Of a DNA stretch of 62,688 nt, positions 35,411-44,274 are shown piece after piece (within the stretch, counting starts at the first letter, position 1; every line of letters starts with the position of its first letter). Source of the DNA: Gemmatimonadaceae bacterium (lineage in GTDB: Bacteria > Latescibacterota > UBA2968 > UBA8231); assembly GCA_026706075.1 (NCBI GenBank), contig JAPOZM010000077.1:1-62688 (forward strand). The letters run 5' to 3'. The position numbers and the translations under genes are program-made. The notes under the pieces were generated by a model. The model was not told the origin of the DNA, made no database searches, and worked only from the letters and a program-made list of their open reading frames with translations.

Positions 35411-36297
35411 GCGCTCCCGCCCTCCGGCTCGATCGACTGCAGGTGGTGGAGGTAGGCGTCCTCGAGGCCGGGGGCGGCCGCTTCGGCCGAGGCCGCCGGC
35501 GGCTCGGCGGCCACCAGGCGGACCTCGTAGCCGTCGACCGACGGCACCGTGGAGACCACGGCGAAGCGCTCCTTCAGCCCGTCCAGCTCGGCGTGGGACG
35601 CCGCCACCTTCCAGACGCGGCCCCGGGCCGAGTCGATCAGTCCCGCCGGCGGCCCCCGCCAGGAGATCCGTCCCCGGTTCAGCAGCGCCATGTCGGTGCA
35701 GGTCGAGGAGATGTCCCCGACGATGTGGGTGGAGAGGAGGATGACGATCCCGCCCCGGGCCAGGTCGGCCAGCAGGTTGCGGAAGCGCAGCCGCTCCTGG
35801 GGGTCGAGCCCCACCGTGGGCTCGTCCACCACCAGGATCGAGGGATCGCCGATCAGGGTCTGGGCGATGCCGAGGCGGCGCTTCATGCCGCCCGAGAGCT
35901 TGCCCGCCTGCCGGTCCCGCACCTCGAAGAGGCCCACCAGCTCCAGGAGCCGGTCGATGCCCTCGCGGCGCTCGCGGCGGCCGAGGCCGCGCAGGCACGC
36001 CTGGTAGTCGAGGACCTCCCACGCCGCCAGCCGCGGGAAGCGGCTGAACTCCTGGGGCAGGTAGCTGACCATGCGCCGCACCTGCGCCCGGTGGCGGTCG
36101 ATGTCCATGCCGTCCACGAGGACACGGCCGGAGGTCGCCTTGAGCAGGGTGACGAGGATGCGGATGAGGGTGGTCTTGCCGGCCCCGTTCGGCCCGAGGA
36201 GGCCGAACATGCCGCTGCCGATCTCGAGGTCCACGTCCCTGAGGGCGTGGAAGCCGCCGCGGTAGCGCTTGCTCAGCCCCTGTATCTCGATTCTCAT
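35407..36297 (-). CDS. ABC transporter ATP-binding protein
   Basis: 296 residues and a complete nucleotide-binding domain: LSKRYRGGFHALRDVDLEI, Walker A GPNGAGKTT (about 36-44), Q-loop SYLPQEFSRFP, signature LSGGMKRR, Walker B ILVVDEPTVGLD, and H-loop STH. It is clearly paralogous to the ATPase domain at the C-terminus of the RND fusion encoded at the other end of this operon (shared ESGMFG/GSGMFG lead-in, LDPxERxRFRNLLAxLAR). It energises the ABC-2/M1-like permease encoded immediately downstream. It is the first gene of the seven-gene unit. 129 bp separate it from the epimerase gene upstream, and I see no clear promoter in that gap. Confidence 0.93.
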   Translation of the reverse strand: MRIEIQGLSKRYRGGFHALRDVDLEIGSGMFGLLGPNGAGKTTLIRILVTLLKATSGRVLVDGMDIDRHRAQVRRMVSYLPQEFSRFPRLAAWEVLDYQACLRGLGRRERREGIDRLLELVGLFEVRDRQAGKLSGGMKRRLGIAQTLIGDPSILVVDEPTVGLDPQERLRFRNLLADLARGGIVILLSTHIVGDISSTCTDMALLNRGRISWRGPPAGLIDSARGRVWKVAASHAELDGLKERFAVVSTVPSVDGYEVRLVAAEPPAASAEAAAPGLEDAYLHHLQSIEPEGGSA

Positions 36298-36426
36298 GGC
36301 AAGTGATTCCGGGTGGGGCCAAGGAACCCCCGGAACCCGGACTCTCGCAAGGGGCGAGATCCCGCCCCCGGGCGAGGCGGCACCGCGCCCGGACGTTCAG
36401 ACGGCGGCCGAGGGCGCCGCCACCCC

Positions 36427-37527
36427 TCAGACGTCCAGCCGCGGGCCGAGATCCTCCAGGGCCCGGGACCAGCGCCCGGCGAACTCGATCTCCGCCGGCC
36501 GCTCCTCCCCGTGCTTGGCGGTCGACAGGCGACCGGGGTCGGCCGCGTACCACTCGACGGTCCTGCGGGTCCACTCCTCCCCGGAGAGGCGGTAGTCCAG
36601 GCCGACGTCGCCCTGGGCCTTGTCGAGGTTCATCAGCAGCGGGCAGGAGCTGAAGGGGGCGAAGGACCACTCCCTCCAGGGCAGGCCCGAGTGGCGCTCC
36701 AGGACCTCCGAGGGGACGGAGACGGCGCGCAGCGGCCGGTCCGCGGCCTCGGCCATGATCCGCAGCCAGTTGACCAGGGCCGGCGTCTCCGCCTGGGCGT
36801 AGTTGTAGGTGTTGCGCGGCGGACCGTCCTCCAGCAGGCGCACCAGGAAGCGGGCCAGGTCCTCGGAGAAGCCGACCTGCACGGCGTGGAGGCCGCCGTC
36901 GGGCAGCAGCACCGGCCCGCCGTCGAGGATCCGCGTCAGCCACCATGCGAAGCGCCCCGAGGGGTCCGCCGGCCCCAGGGTGGCCGGCACGCGCACCACG
37001 ATCCAGGGCCAGTCGTCGGGCGACTCCAGCATGACCCGCTCCATCATGCGCTTGCCCTCGCCGTACTCGTCGACGTCGTCCCGGTACTCCCAGGACTGGC
37101 CGGAGACGTCGAGGTCGCTCTCGCGCACCGGCTCGAGGGGGCGGTAGTCGACGGCGAAGCGCTCCTCGTCGGCGAGGGGCTCGGCCGCCGTGGACCGGCG
37201 GTGGGAGTGGCCGGCCTCGCCGTATACCGAGACCGTGCTGGCCACGACGTAGCGGCCCACTCGCCCCCGCAGGGCGCGGACGGCGCTCTCGGCCTCCCGG
37301 CGGTTGAAGCACTGGTTGTCGATGACCCCGTCGAAGCGGCGGCCCTCCAGGCTGCGGGCGAGGCCCTTGGCGTCCCCGCGGTCGCCCTCGATGTGCTCGA
37401 TATCGTCCCAGAACCCCGGCCGCGAGTTGCCGCGGCTGAAGATCGAGACGCGATGGCCGGCCTCCAGCATCTGCTCCACCGCGGCCAGTCCGAAGTACCC
37501 AGTGCCTCCCATGACCAGAACGTCCAC
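36427..37527 (-). CDS. NAD-dependent epimerase/dehydratase family protein (SDR)
   Basis: 366 residues. The Rossmann dinucleotide motif is MGGTGYFGLAAVEQM (a GxxGxxG variant) at 7-21. VSTVSVYGEA-like STVSVYG and a later YGEGKRMME give a Tyr-x-x-x-Lys catalytic pair, typical of extended short-chain dehydrogenases acting on nucleotide sugars. The N-terminal MDVLVMGGTGYFG form resembles a branch of SDR proteins whose substrate is usually unassigned. The gene lies 27 bp downstream of the acetyltransferase gene and is probably co-transcribed with it. Confidence 0.85.
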   Translation of the reverse strand: MDVLVMGGTGYFGLAAVEQMLEAGHRVSIFSRGNSRPGFWDDIEHIEGDRGDAKGLARSLEGRRFDGVIDNQCFNRREAESAVRALRGRVGRYVVASTVSVYGEAGHSHRRSTAAEPLADEERFAVDYRPLEPVRESDLDVSGQSWEYRDDVDEYGEGKRMMERVMLESPDDWPWIVVRVPATLGPADPSGRFAWWLTRILDGGPVLLPDGGLHAVQVGFSEDLARFLVRLLEDGPPRNTYNYAQAETPALVNWLRIMAEAADRPLRAVSVPSEVLERHSGLPWREWSFAPFSSCPLLMNLDKAQGDVGLDYRLSGEEWTRRTVEWYAADPGRLSTAKHGEERPAEIEFAGRWSRALEDLGPRLDV

Positions 37528-37554
37528 CCGGCTCTCCTTTCCTCGGGCCGGCGG

Positions 37555-38514
37555 TCAGCCGGCCGGTCTCTGCATGAAACGGCGGAGCCGCCACAGCCGC
37601 GACGGCGTCTTTCGCACCAGGTGATAGGAGACCTGGCGGGCGCCGAAGGCGCGGAAGAACCGCTCCACCGGCTCGAGCATGGAGCCCTCGAAGTCGAAGC
37701 GCCGGGTCACCGCCGCGGCGTGGCGGATGGCGTGCCACAGGCACAGACTGGTGGCCCCGCTGGTGCGCAGCTCCGGGTCCCCGCCACCGATCAGGTAGTA
37801 GGCGCTCTCCTCGTCCCAGACGACGCAGGCGCCGGCGTGGGCGCGCCCCTCGCCGTCCTCGGCGATCCAGATCCGGCGGCAGCCGCGGGCCTCGCAGGCG
37901 CGGTCGATGCTCTCGACGACATCGGGCGAGTAGGGGACGGACCGGCCCTGCCGGGCGAAGGTCTTGCGGTTGAGGTCGTGCAGCTCGGCGGGCGAATCGG
38001 CGGCGCGCACGGTCAGGCCGTGGCGGCCCTCGGCCTTGCGGATCTCCCGGCGGATGTTCTCCCGCAGGTTGGCCCACAGGGCGCCCTCGTCGCGCAGGTC
38101 GGGCAGGACGTAGGTGTAGCGCGTCGTCTGGGTGAACCCCCGCCAGTAGAAGGGGAGCCAGTTGGTGACGCCGTGGTGCCAGCCCTGCTCGAAGTGGGCG
38201 AAGGGCGGCAGCCGGTCGATCAGCTCCGTCATGAGCCGCTTCTGGCGCTCCAGGGTCCCCGCCGGCCCGGCGTCCGTCTCCCGCACCCAGGGGCCGAGGG
38301 TCTGGGTCAGCGGCGGCTGCACCAGCAGGGTCAGCCCCAGGCGCCGGCGCGCGTGCCAGGGCATGGCCGCCGCCACCCGTCCGCCCTCCTCGACGACGGC
38401 CGCGTCCCAGCCGCCGGGGCCGCAGACGGCGTCGAGCCACCAGTCCCGGCAGAACAGGGGCAGGTGCACCCCCTCCTCCTGCGCCAGGGAACGGTAGGCG
38501 TCCTTGTCACTCAT
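37555..38514 (-). CDS. GNAT/FemAB-like acyltransferase
   Basis: 319 residues. The N-terminal LFCRDWWLDAVCGPGGWDAA opening and the pattern WANLRENIRREIRKAEGRHG, DLNRKTFARQGRS and then a second GNAT-like half (HAGACVVWDEESAYYLIGGG, FDFEGSML) match BioF2-like/FemAB-related acetyltransferases. These transfer acyl or aminoacyl groups, often in cell-envelope or polysaccharide assembly. Coupling with a sugar epimerase supports an envelope or polysaccharide role, but the substrate is not visible. ATG 38514 gives the expected start of the fold. Confidence 0.78.
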   Translation of the reverse strand: MSDKDAYRSLAQEEGVHLPLFCRDWWLDAVCGPGGWDAAVVEEGGRVAAAMPWHARRRLGLTLLVQPPLTQTLGPWVRETDAGPAGTLERQKRLMTELIDRLPPFAHFEQGWHHGVTNWLPFYWRGFTQTTRYTYVLPDLRDEGALWANLRENIRREIRKAEGRHGLTVRAADSPAELHDLNRKTFARQGRSVPYSPDVVESIDRACEARGCRRIWIAEDGEGRAHAGACVVWDEESAYYLIGGGDPELRTSGATSLCLWHAIRHAAAVTRRFDFEGSMLEPVERFFRAFGARQVSYHLVRKTPSRLWRLRRFMQRPAG

Positions 38515-38552
38515 TCCGGCCGGCGGGTCTCGCCTTCCAGGGCTGGCGTCCG

Positions 38553-38581
38553 TTGCTCGCGATGTACGGGGGCGCTAGTAT
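38553..38581 (+). promoter_or_regulatory. Candidate sigma70-type promoter of the carbohydrate operon
   Basis: TTGCTC (38553-38558), a 17-bp spacer, then TAGTAT (38576-38581), about 68 bp before the first start codon at 38650. The -35 box is a weak match, while the -10 and spacing are good. Confidence 0.45.
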
Positions 38582-38649
38582 GGCGGCTCCCTTCGGCGGC
38601 GGCAAACCTCGGGCCCGGCGCCGCGGCCCCCCACCCGAACGGACCGCGA

Positions 38650-39486
38650 ATGCTCATCGGCGGCTTCACCCGGATCTTCGACCGCCCCTCCTTCGAGGAG
38701 GTCCTCGACGCCGCCGCCGGCCACGGCCTGGAAGCCCTGCAGCTCAATCTCGAGTCCCTCGGCCTGCCGCCGATGCCCGACCGCCTCGACCCGGACCTCT
38801 GCCGCCGGATCCGCGACCAGGTGGAGGCGCGGGGCCTGACCCTGGCCGCGGTCTCCGGCACCTTCAACATCATCCACCCGGACGTGGATGAGCGCGCCCG
38901 CAACTTCCGCAGCCTGCGCGTGGTGGCCGCCGCCTGCCCGGCCCTGGGGGCCCCCCTGATCACGTTCTCCACCGGCACCCGCAACGCCGACTACATGTGG
39001 GCCTCCCATCCCGACAACGGGTCTCCCGGGGCGTGGTCCGACATGCTCGAGGCCATGGCCGAGGCCGTGGAGATCGCCGCCGCCCACGAGGTGCCCCTCG
39101 TCTTCGAGCCCGAGGTCTCCAACGTCGTCGACTCGGCGCCCAAGGCCCGGCGGCTGCTCGACCACTTCGACTCCCCCTTCCTCAAGGTCGTCATCGACGG
39201 CGCCAATCTCTTCGGCGCCGGGGACCTTCCGCGCATGGCCGAGATCCTGGACGAGGCCTTCGACCTCCTCGGCCCCGACATCGAGATGGCCCACGCCAAG
39301 GACCTGGTCCGCGACGGCGAGGCCGGCCACGTGGCCGCGGGAACGGGGCTGCTCGACTACGAGCGCTACCTGCGCCGGCTGCGCGAGGCCGGCTTCGACG
39401 GCGCCCTCGTCCTCCACAGTCTCGACGAGGACCAGGTGCCCCGCTCCCTGACGTTCCTGCGGCAGACCCTGGATCGCATCGGCTGA
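38650..39486 (+). CDS. Sugar phosphate isomerase/epimerase (xylose-isomerase-like TIM barrel)
   Basis: 278 residues from ATG 38650 (MLIGGFTRIFDRPSFEEVLD). AP-endonuclease-2-like TIM barrel. Probable divalent-metal ligands lie in LVFEPEVSN, VVIDGANLF, EMAHAKDL and HSLDEDQV. Such proteins isomerise or epimerise sugars or inositols. First gene of a five-gene, tightly spaced operon (next start 8 bp later). A second, unrelated member of the same fold ends the operon, which suggests two sequential isomerisations in one catabolic route. The sugar is unknown. Confidence 0.88.
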   Translation: MLIGGFTRIFDRPSFEEVLDAAAGHGLEALQLNLESLGLPPMPDRLDPDLCRRIRDQVEARGLTLAAVSGTFNIIHPDVDERARNFRSLRVVAAACPALGAPLITFSTGTRNADYMWASHPDNGSPGAWSDMLEAMAEAVEIAAAHEVPLVFEPEVSNVVDSAPKARRLLDHFDSPFLKVVIDGANLFGAGDLPRMAEILDEAFDLLGPDIEMAHAKDLVRDGEAGHVAAGTGLLDYERYLRRLREAGFDGALVLHSLDEDQVPRSLTFLRQTLDRIG

Positions 39487-39494
39487 CGCCCGCC

Positions 39495-40832
39495 ATGTCC
39501 AAGGCCGACAACGCCCTCTTCCTCAAGGACCCCGCCGGCGACTACCCGACGATCGTCCGCGGCGAGGGCATCTACCTCCACGACGACGAGGGCCGGCGCT
39601 GGATCGACGGCGCCGCCGGCGCCAGCAACGTCACCCTGGGCCACGGTCGGAGCGACATCGCCCGCGTCCTGGGGGACCAGGCGGAGACCCTGGCCTACGC
39701 CTTCTCCATCCACTTCGAGAGCCAGCCCGCCCGGGAGTATGCCGCGCGACTGACGGCGCTGGCCCCGGGCGACCTGAACAAGGCCTATTTCGTCTCCGGC
39801 GGCTCCGAGGCGATCGAGTCGGCCATGAAGATCGCCCGCCAGTACCACCTGCTGAGGGGCCGCGAGAGCAAGCAGCTGCTGATCTCCCGCTGGGGCGGGT
39901 ACCACGGCGGCACCCTCGGGGCCATGTCCCTCAGCGGCGTGCCGGGCCCGCGGGCGCCTTTCGCCTCGTGGCTCGCCGACTTCCCCCACATCGCCCCCTG
40001 CCATCCCTACCGCTGCCGCTTCGAGGGCTGCAACGGCGTCTGCAACCTCGCCTGCGCCGACGACCTGGAGGTCGAGATCCGCCGCCGCGGCCCGGAGAAC
40101 GTGGCCGCCTTCGTCTGCGAGCCGGTGCCGATCGCCGCCTTCGTCTGCGGCGTGCCGCCCGAGGGCTACTTCTCCCGGGTGCGCGAGATCTGCGACCGCC
40201 ACGACGTGCTCTTCATCGCCGACGAGATCGTCACCGGCTTCGGCCGCGGCGGCCGCCTCTTCGCCATGGAGCACTGGGACGTGCTGCCCGACATGATCGT
40301 CTTCGGCAAGGGGGCCAGCAGCGGCTACATGCCTCTCGGGGGGGTGCTCATGCGCCAGGCCATCGCCGACGCTTTCGCCGACGCCGGGCAGGAGTTCCAC
40401 CACATCTTCACCTACGTCAACAACCCCCTGGCCATGCGCGTCGGCCTGGAGGTCCTCGACATCATCGAGCGCGAGGAGATCCTCGCGCACGTCTGCGAGA
40501 TGGCCGCCCATCTGGAGCACCGGTCCCGGTGCTTCCTCGACCGCCCCAGCGTCGGCGAGGTCCGCACCTTCGGGCTGATCCTCGGGATCGAGCTGGTGCA
40601 GGACCGGGAGCGCCGCCAGCCCTTCCCCGCCGAGGCCGGCTTCGGCCGCCGGGTGGCGCGCCACATGCGCGAGCGCGGCCTCAACGGCGCCACCACCTCG
40701 GGCTGCGCCGACGGGGTCAACGGCGACGACCTCCGCTTCTACCCCCCCCTGACGATCACCCGGCCCGAGCTGGACACCCTCCTCGACATCGTCGAGGAGT
40801 CGCTGGCCGCCGCCGAGAAGGAGGTCCTGTAG
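39495..40832 (+). CDS. Class III PLP-dependent aminotransferase
   Basis: 445 residues with the full class III layout. YFVSGGSEAIESAMKIARQY is the cofactor phosphate-binding loop. FIADEIVTGFGRGGRLFAME is the Asp-containing PLP ring site. VFGKGASSGYMPLGG carries the Schiff-base lysine. A Cys-rich insertion (CHPYRCRFEGCNGVCNLACA) is common in the omega-amino-acid/amine branch. It would transfer an amino group between an amino sugar, amine or omega-amino acid and a keto acid; the exact pair cannot be read. The C-terminal LRFYPPLTITRPELD fits the family end. It starts 8 bp after the isomerase gene and ends 2 bp before the next. Confidence 0.93.
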   Translation: MSKADNALFLKDPAGDYPTIVRGEGIYLHDDEGRRWIDGAAGASNVTLGHGRSDIARVLGDQAETLAYAFSIHFESQPAREYAARLTALAPGDLNKAYFVSGGSEAIESAMKIARQYHLLRGRESKQLLISRWGGYHGGTLGAMSLSGVPGPRAPFASWLADFPHIAPCHPYRCRFEGCNGVCNLACADDLEVEIRRRGPENVAAFVCEPVPIAAFVCGVPPEGYFSRVREICDRHDVLFIADEIVTGFGRGGRLFAMEHWDVLPDMIVFGKGASSGYMPLGGVLMRQAIADAFADAGQEFHHIFTYVNNPLAMRVGLEVLDIIEREEILAHVCEMAAHLEHRSRCFLDRPSVGEVRTFGLILGIELVQDRERRQPFPAEAGFGRRVARHMRERGLNGATTSGCADGVNGDDLRFYPPLTITRPELDTLLDIVEESLAAAEKEVL

Positions 40833-40834
40833 CC

Positions 40835-42853
40835 ATGGCCGAGAAGAGGAGACTCCGGCGCGCGGCGCTGCTCAGCTTTCCGAGGGTGGTCCTCAACGAG
40901 GAGACCCTGGACCGGATCGTGGAGGAAGGGTTCACCGACGTGGGCGCCGGCCTGGTGGAGCTGCCCAAGGGCTACCACGGCTTCTCCCTGGAGAACGGAG
41001 AGCGGCTGGCCCGGATGTGCGCGGAGCGAGGCCTCGGCTACATCGCCTTCACCGGCTACATGAAGTACCAGGAGGCCCTCCTGGCGAAGGAGCCCCACCG
41101 CCTCATGCACCTGGCCGGCGACGGCGCGGTGCAGGACCTCGACGGACTGCGGGTGCGGTGGCTGTGCCCCTTCCGGCCGGAGAACAAGGCCTGGTACCTG
41201 GACCAGCTCATGGAGGTCTGCCGCTGGCCGGCGGTGGTCGAGATCCACCTCAACGACGAGGCCTCCCTCGGCTTCGGCGACGGGACGATCGGCTGCTACT
41301 GCGACTACTGCCGGGCCCGGTTCCGCGAGGCCACCGGCCACGAGCCCCCCACCTCGCGCGACTGGGACGACCCCCTGTGGTACGCCTGGCTGGAGGCCCG
41401 GTTCGACAACTGGCAGGCCGTGCACTCGGAGCTGCGCGCCGCCGTCAAGGAGGTCCGGCCCGACGTGGTGGTCGGCATCCAGCACAGCCCGGTCGTCCCC
41501 GAGCGCAACTACAACGCCTGGCAGACCGGCATCCGCCTGGGCCGCGACGCCATCGCCCACGACGTCATCGCCACCGACCCCTACCACTACAACCACCACC
41601 ACCTCATCCTGCACCGGCCCCACCGCCGCATCCTCTCCGAGACGACGCGCAGCCTCGTGGCCGCCTGCCTGGACCGCCAGGTCGACATCTATCCCCAGGG
41701 CTTCATGCCGCCCTCCCAGGCGGTGCCCATGGGCCGCCAGGACGGGCTGCTGGCCGCGGTCGTGCCCTTCGCCCTGGGCGCCGACCTGGTGATGCCCTAC
41801 ACCTACGAGCAGATGAAGATCATCCCGGGGTTCTTCGAGGCCTTCGACGAGGCCCGGCGGCTGATGCCGGCCTTCGCCTCCCACCGGCCCTGGGCCTTCG
41901 CCACCATGCTCATGCCCCAGCAGTCCGAGATCTACGGCCATCACGCCTCGGCCTGGGGGCACAGCGGCCTCCTCAACATGGTGGACCTGCTCTACCGGAC
42001 GGGACTGCCCTGGCGGTGGTTCTGGGACGAGCGCCTCGACGACGCCGGCGATCACCTGCGGGGCCCGCTGATCCTGCCCGAGACCCACTGTCTCACGGGC
42101 CGCCAGATCGAGCGCATCGAGGCTCTCGCCGAGGGCGGCGAGGGGCTTCTCTGGATCGGCAACCGGCCCGCCGGACCGTGGGAGGGCCGCGGCCCCTGCC
42201 CGCTGCCCCTCCAGATCCACCCCGGCGCCTTCGAGATGGAGCTGCGGGGAGATCACCCGCTGACCGACGGCCTGAAGCACCCGGTCATCCTCGCCACGCG
42301 GGTGGACGGCCCGGGGCCGGAGGGCGAGGTCCTCGGCACGGTGGAGGGCCGGCCGGCGCTGGTCCTGGTGGAGGAGGGGGACCGCCGGGAGGTCTGGCTG
42401 GCCGGCATGCCGGCGGTGACCTGGACCGGGAGGATCCCCGCCAGCTCCCTCCTCGAGGAGACCGGCAACGTCGAGCTGCTGCGGCGGCTGATCCTGTGGG
42501 CCTCGGGGCGCCGGCCCCTGACGCGGCTGGACCCCTTCCCGCCGGAGGACGACTACCGCAGCCTGAGGCCCGCCGACCGGCGCGCCGTGCCCACCATGGA
42601 GCTGCTCCCCATGACCGCGGAGGACTCCCTGCTGGCCATCCTCTTCCCCTACACGCCGGTGGGCTGCCGCACGTCGCTGGTGATCGAGCCGCCGGCTGGC
42701 AGGAGCATCGGGCCGGTGCGGGAGATCTGGACCGGGGAGGACTGGAGCGGCCGCGTGGAGGCGGGGGCCGACGGCACGGCGCGGATCCCCCTCGACATCC
42801 CCGGCGACTGCGACCTGCTCGCCCTTCAGGTGGCACTGGAGGCGGACCGGTGA
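40835..42853 (+). CDS. Glycoside-hydrolase-like protein (TIM barrel plus beta-galactosidase-trimerisation-like domain)
   Basis: 672 residues with no signal peptide, so cytoplasmic. Residues about 10-400 form a TIM barrel (LDRIVEEGFTDVGAGLVELP; HLNDEASLGFGDG with a candidate acid Glu/Asp; DVIATDPYHYNHHH; LSETTRSLVAACLDRQVDIY). A CYCDYC motif could bind zinc, as in many GH42-like enzymes. About 400-520 resembles the flavodoxin-like trimerisation domain (GPLILPETHCLTGRQIERIE; GGEGLLWIGN), and a beta domain ends the protein. I assign GH42-like or related hydrolase with moderate confidence. Together with the neighbours, breakdown of a substituted oligosaccharide is plausible. Confidence 0.65.
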   Translation: MAEKRRLRRAALLSFPRVVLNEETLDRIVEEGFTDVGAGLVELPKGYHGFSLENGERLARMCAERGLGYIAFTGYMKYQEALLAKEPHRLMHLAGDGAVQDLDGLRVRWLCPFRPENKAWYLDQLMEVCRWPAVVEIHLNDEASLGFGDGTIGCYCDYCRARFREATGHEPPTSRDWDDPLWYAWLEARFDNWQAVHSELRAAVKEVRPDVVVGIQHSPVVPERNYNAWQTGIRLGRDAIAHDVIATDPYHYNHHHLILHRPHRRILSETTRSLVAACLDRQVDIYPQGFMPPSQAVPMGRQDGLLAAVVPFALGADLVMPYTYEQMKIIPGFFEAFDEARRLMPAFASHRPWAFATMLMPQQSEIYGHHASAWGHSGLLNMVDLLYRTGLPWRWFWDERLDDAGDHLRGPLILPETHCLTGRQIERIEALAEGGEGLLWIGNRPAGPWEGRGPCPLPLQIHPGAFEMELRGDHPLTDGLKHPVILATRVDGPGPEGEVLGTVEGRPALVLVEEGDRREVWLAGMPAVTWTGRIPASSLLEETGNVELLRRLILWASGRRPLTRLDPFPPEDDYRSLRPADRRAVPTMELLPMTAEDSLLAILFPYTPVGCRTSLVIEPPAGRSIGPVREIWTGEDWSGRVEAGADGTARIPLDIPGDCDLLALQVALEADR

Positions 42854-44274
42854 GCCAGGGCTGGAACATCGTCGTCGTCGTGGCGGACACGTTCCGTAGC
42901 GGCTATCTCGGCGCCTACGGCAACGACTGGGTCCACACGCCCAACCTGGACCGCTTCGCCGCCGAGGGCGTGCGCTTCACCAACGCCCATCCCGAGTGCC
43001 TGCCCACCATCCCGACGCGGCGCACCCTGCACTCGGGCCGGCGGGCCTTCCCCTTCCCCACCTACGCGCCGGTCCCCTGGGACAACGTCTACATCCCGGG
43101 GTGGCAGCCGATGTCGGCCGACGAGCCGGCCGTCGCCGAGGCCCTCGCCCGCGGCGGCTGCCACACCGGCTTCTTCGCCGACGTGCCCCACTACTTCGTC
43201 CCCGGGATGAACTTCACCCGCGGCTTCCGCCAGTGGGAGTTCGTGAGAGGCCAGGCCGAGGACCGCTACCGGGCCGCCGCCCGCGCCGACGAGGCGCTGG
43301 TCTCCCGCTACCAGGGCAACCCGAACCGGGTCCGCGCCCATCTCGTGAACGTGCAGCCCCACCGGCCCGAGGAGACCTGGCCCACGGCGCGGCTCTTCCG
43401 CTCGGCCATCGAGTTCGTGGAGCAGAACGCCGGCAACACCCCCTTCTACCTCTACGTGGACGGGTTCACGCCCCACGAGACCTGGGAGGCGCCCCTCCAC
43501 TACTACGACCTCTACGGCCGCCGCGAGGATCGCGAGCCCGTCCTTCTCAACCTGCCCTACCGCCCCCTCGACGACGCGGCCGTCGAGGCCCGCCTGGAGA
43601 GCGTCAAGGCCAACTACGCCGGCCTGGTGACCCTCGTCGACACCTGGTTCGGGAAGCTGGTGGCCACGATCGACCGCCTCGGGCTCAAGGAGAGCACCCT
43701 CGTCATCTTCCTCAGCGACCACGGGACCAACTTCGCCGACAACGCCGAGCGGGTCACCGGGAAGCCGGCGGGCTACATGTACCCCGGCACCATGGACATT
43801 CCCCTGCTCGTGCGCCATCCCTCCGGCGCAAACGCCGGGACCGCGTGCGACGAGCTGGTCTACACGCTGGACGTGCCCGCCACGGTGATGGCCGCGAGCC
43901 GGGCGCAGGCGGCCGGCGAGATCGAGGGGCAGAGCCTGCTGCCACTGGTGGAGGGAACGCCGGGATTCAGTCCCCGCGAGTACCTGACCTGCCGCTACGG
44001 CAACTTCGTGTGGTACAAGGACGCCAAGAGCTGGTACTTCTCGGACGTCGACTTCGAGGGGCCGCGGCTCTTCGATCTCGAGGCGGACCCGGAGTGCCGG
44101 GAGAACATCGCCGGCCGCTGCCCCGACAGGATCGCCCTCGCCCGGGAGCGCATCCTGGCCGACGCCGGGGGCCGCCTGCCCCGCTACGAGCACCGGGGCA
44201 CCGACGCCCTCGGCCGGCCCGAGTACGCCGAGCAACAGTCACAACCTACACAACAGACGGGAGGAACGGCATGA
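42850..44274 (+). CDS. Sulfatase-fold (alkaline phosphatase superfamily) hydrolase with Thr at the formylglycine position
   Basis: 474 residues from GTG 42850, overlapping the previous stop (GTGA). The fold is clear: NIVVVVADTFRSGYLGAYGN at the N-terminus, TPNLDRFAAEGVRFTNAH, and LVIFLSDHGTNFADN for the metal site. In true sulfatases the next motif is Cys-x-Pro-Ser-Arg. Here it reads T53-I-P-T-R57, followed by the usual LxxGR-like LHSGR, so the nucleophile position is Thr. The first Asp of the usual double Asp near residue 12 is Ala. Thr nucleophiles occur in nucleotide pyrophosphatases/phosphodiesterases and related phospho-transfer enzymes, so a phosphodiester or phosphonate substrate is possible. 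No signal peptide, hence cytoplasmic. Confidence 0.85.
   Translation: MSQGWNIVVVVADTFRSGYLGAYGNDWVHTPNLDRFAAEGVRFTNAHPECLPTIPTRRTLHSGRRAFPFPTYAPVPWDNVYIPGWQPMSADEPAVAEALARGGCHTGFFADVPHYFVPGMNFTRGFRQWEFVRGQAEDRYRAAARADEALVSRYQGNPNRVRAHLVNVQPHRPEETWPTARLFRSAIEFVEQNAGNTPFYLYVDGFTPHETWEAPLHYYDLYGRREDREPVLLNLPYRPLDDAAVEARLESVKANYAGLVTLVDTWFGKLVATIDRLGLKESTLVIFLSDHGTNFADNAERVTGKPAGYMYPGTMDIPLLVRHPSGANAGTACDELVYTLDVPATVMAASRAQAAGEIEGQSLLPLVEGTPGFSPREYLTCRYGNFVWYKDAKSWYFSDVDFEGPRLFDLEADPECRENIAGRCPDRIALARERILADAGGRLPRYEHRGTDALGRPEYAEQQSQPTQQTGGTA

Noticed and set aside
31799..36306. Long plus-strand frames opposite the ABC-2 permease and ABC ATPase genes
   Set aside because: Low-complexity GC-rich shadows with no domain. 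The minus-strand genes carry full ABC motifs.
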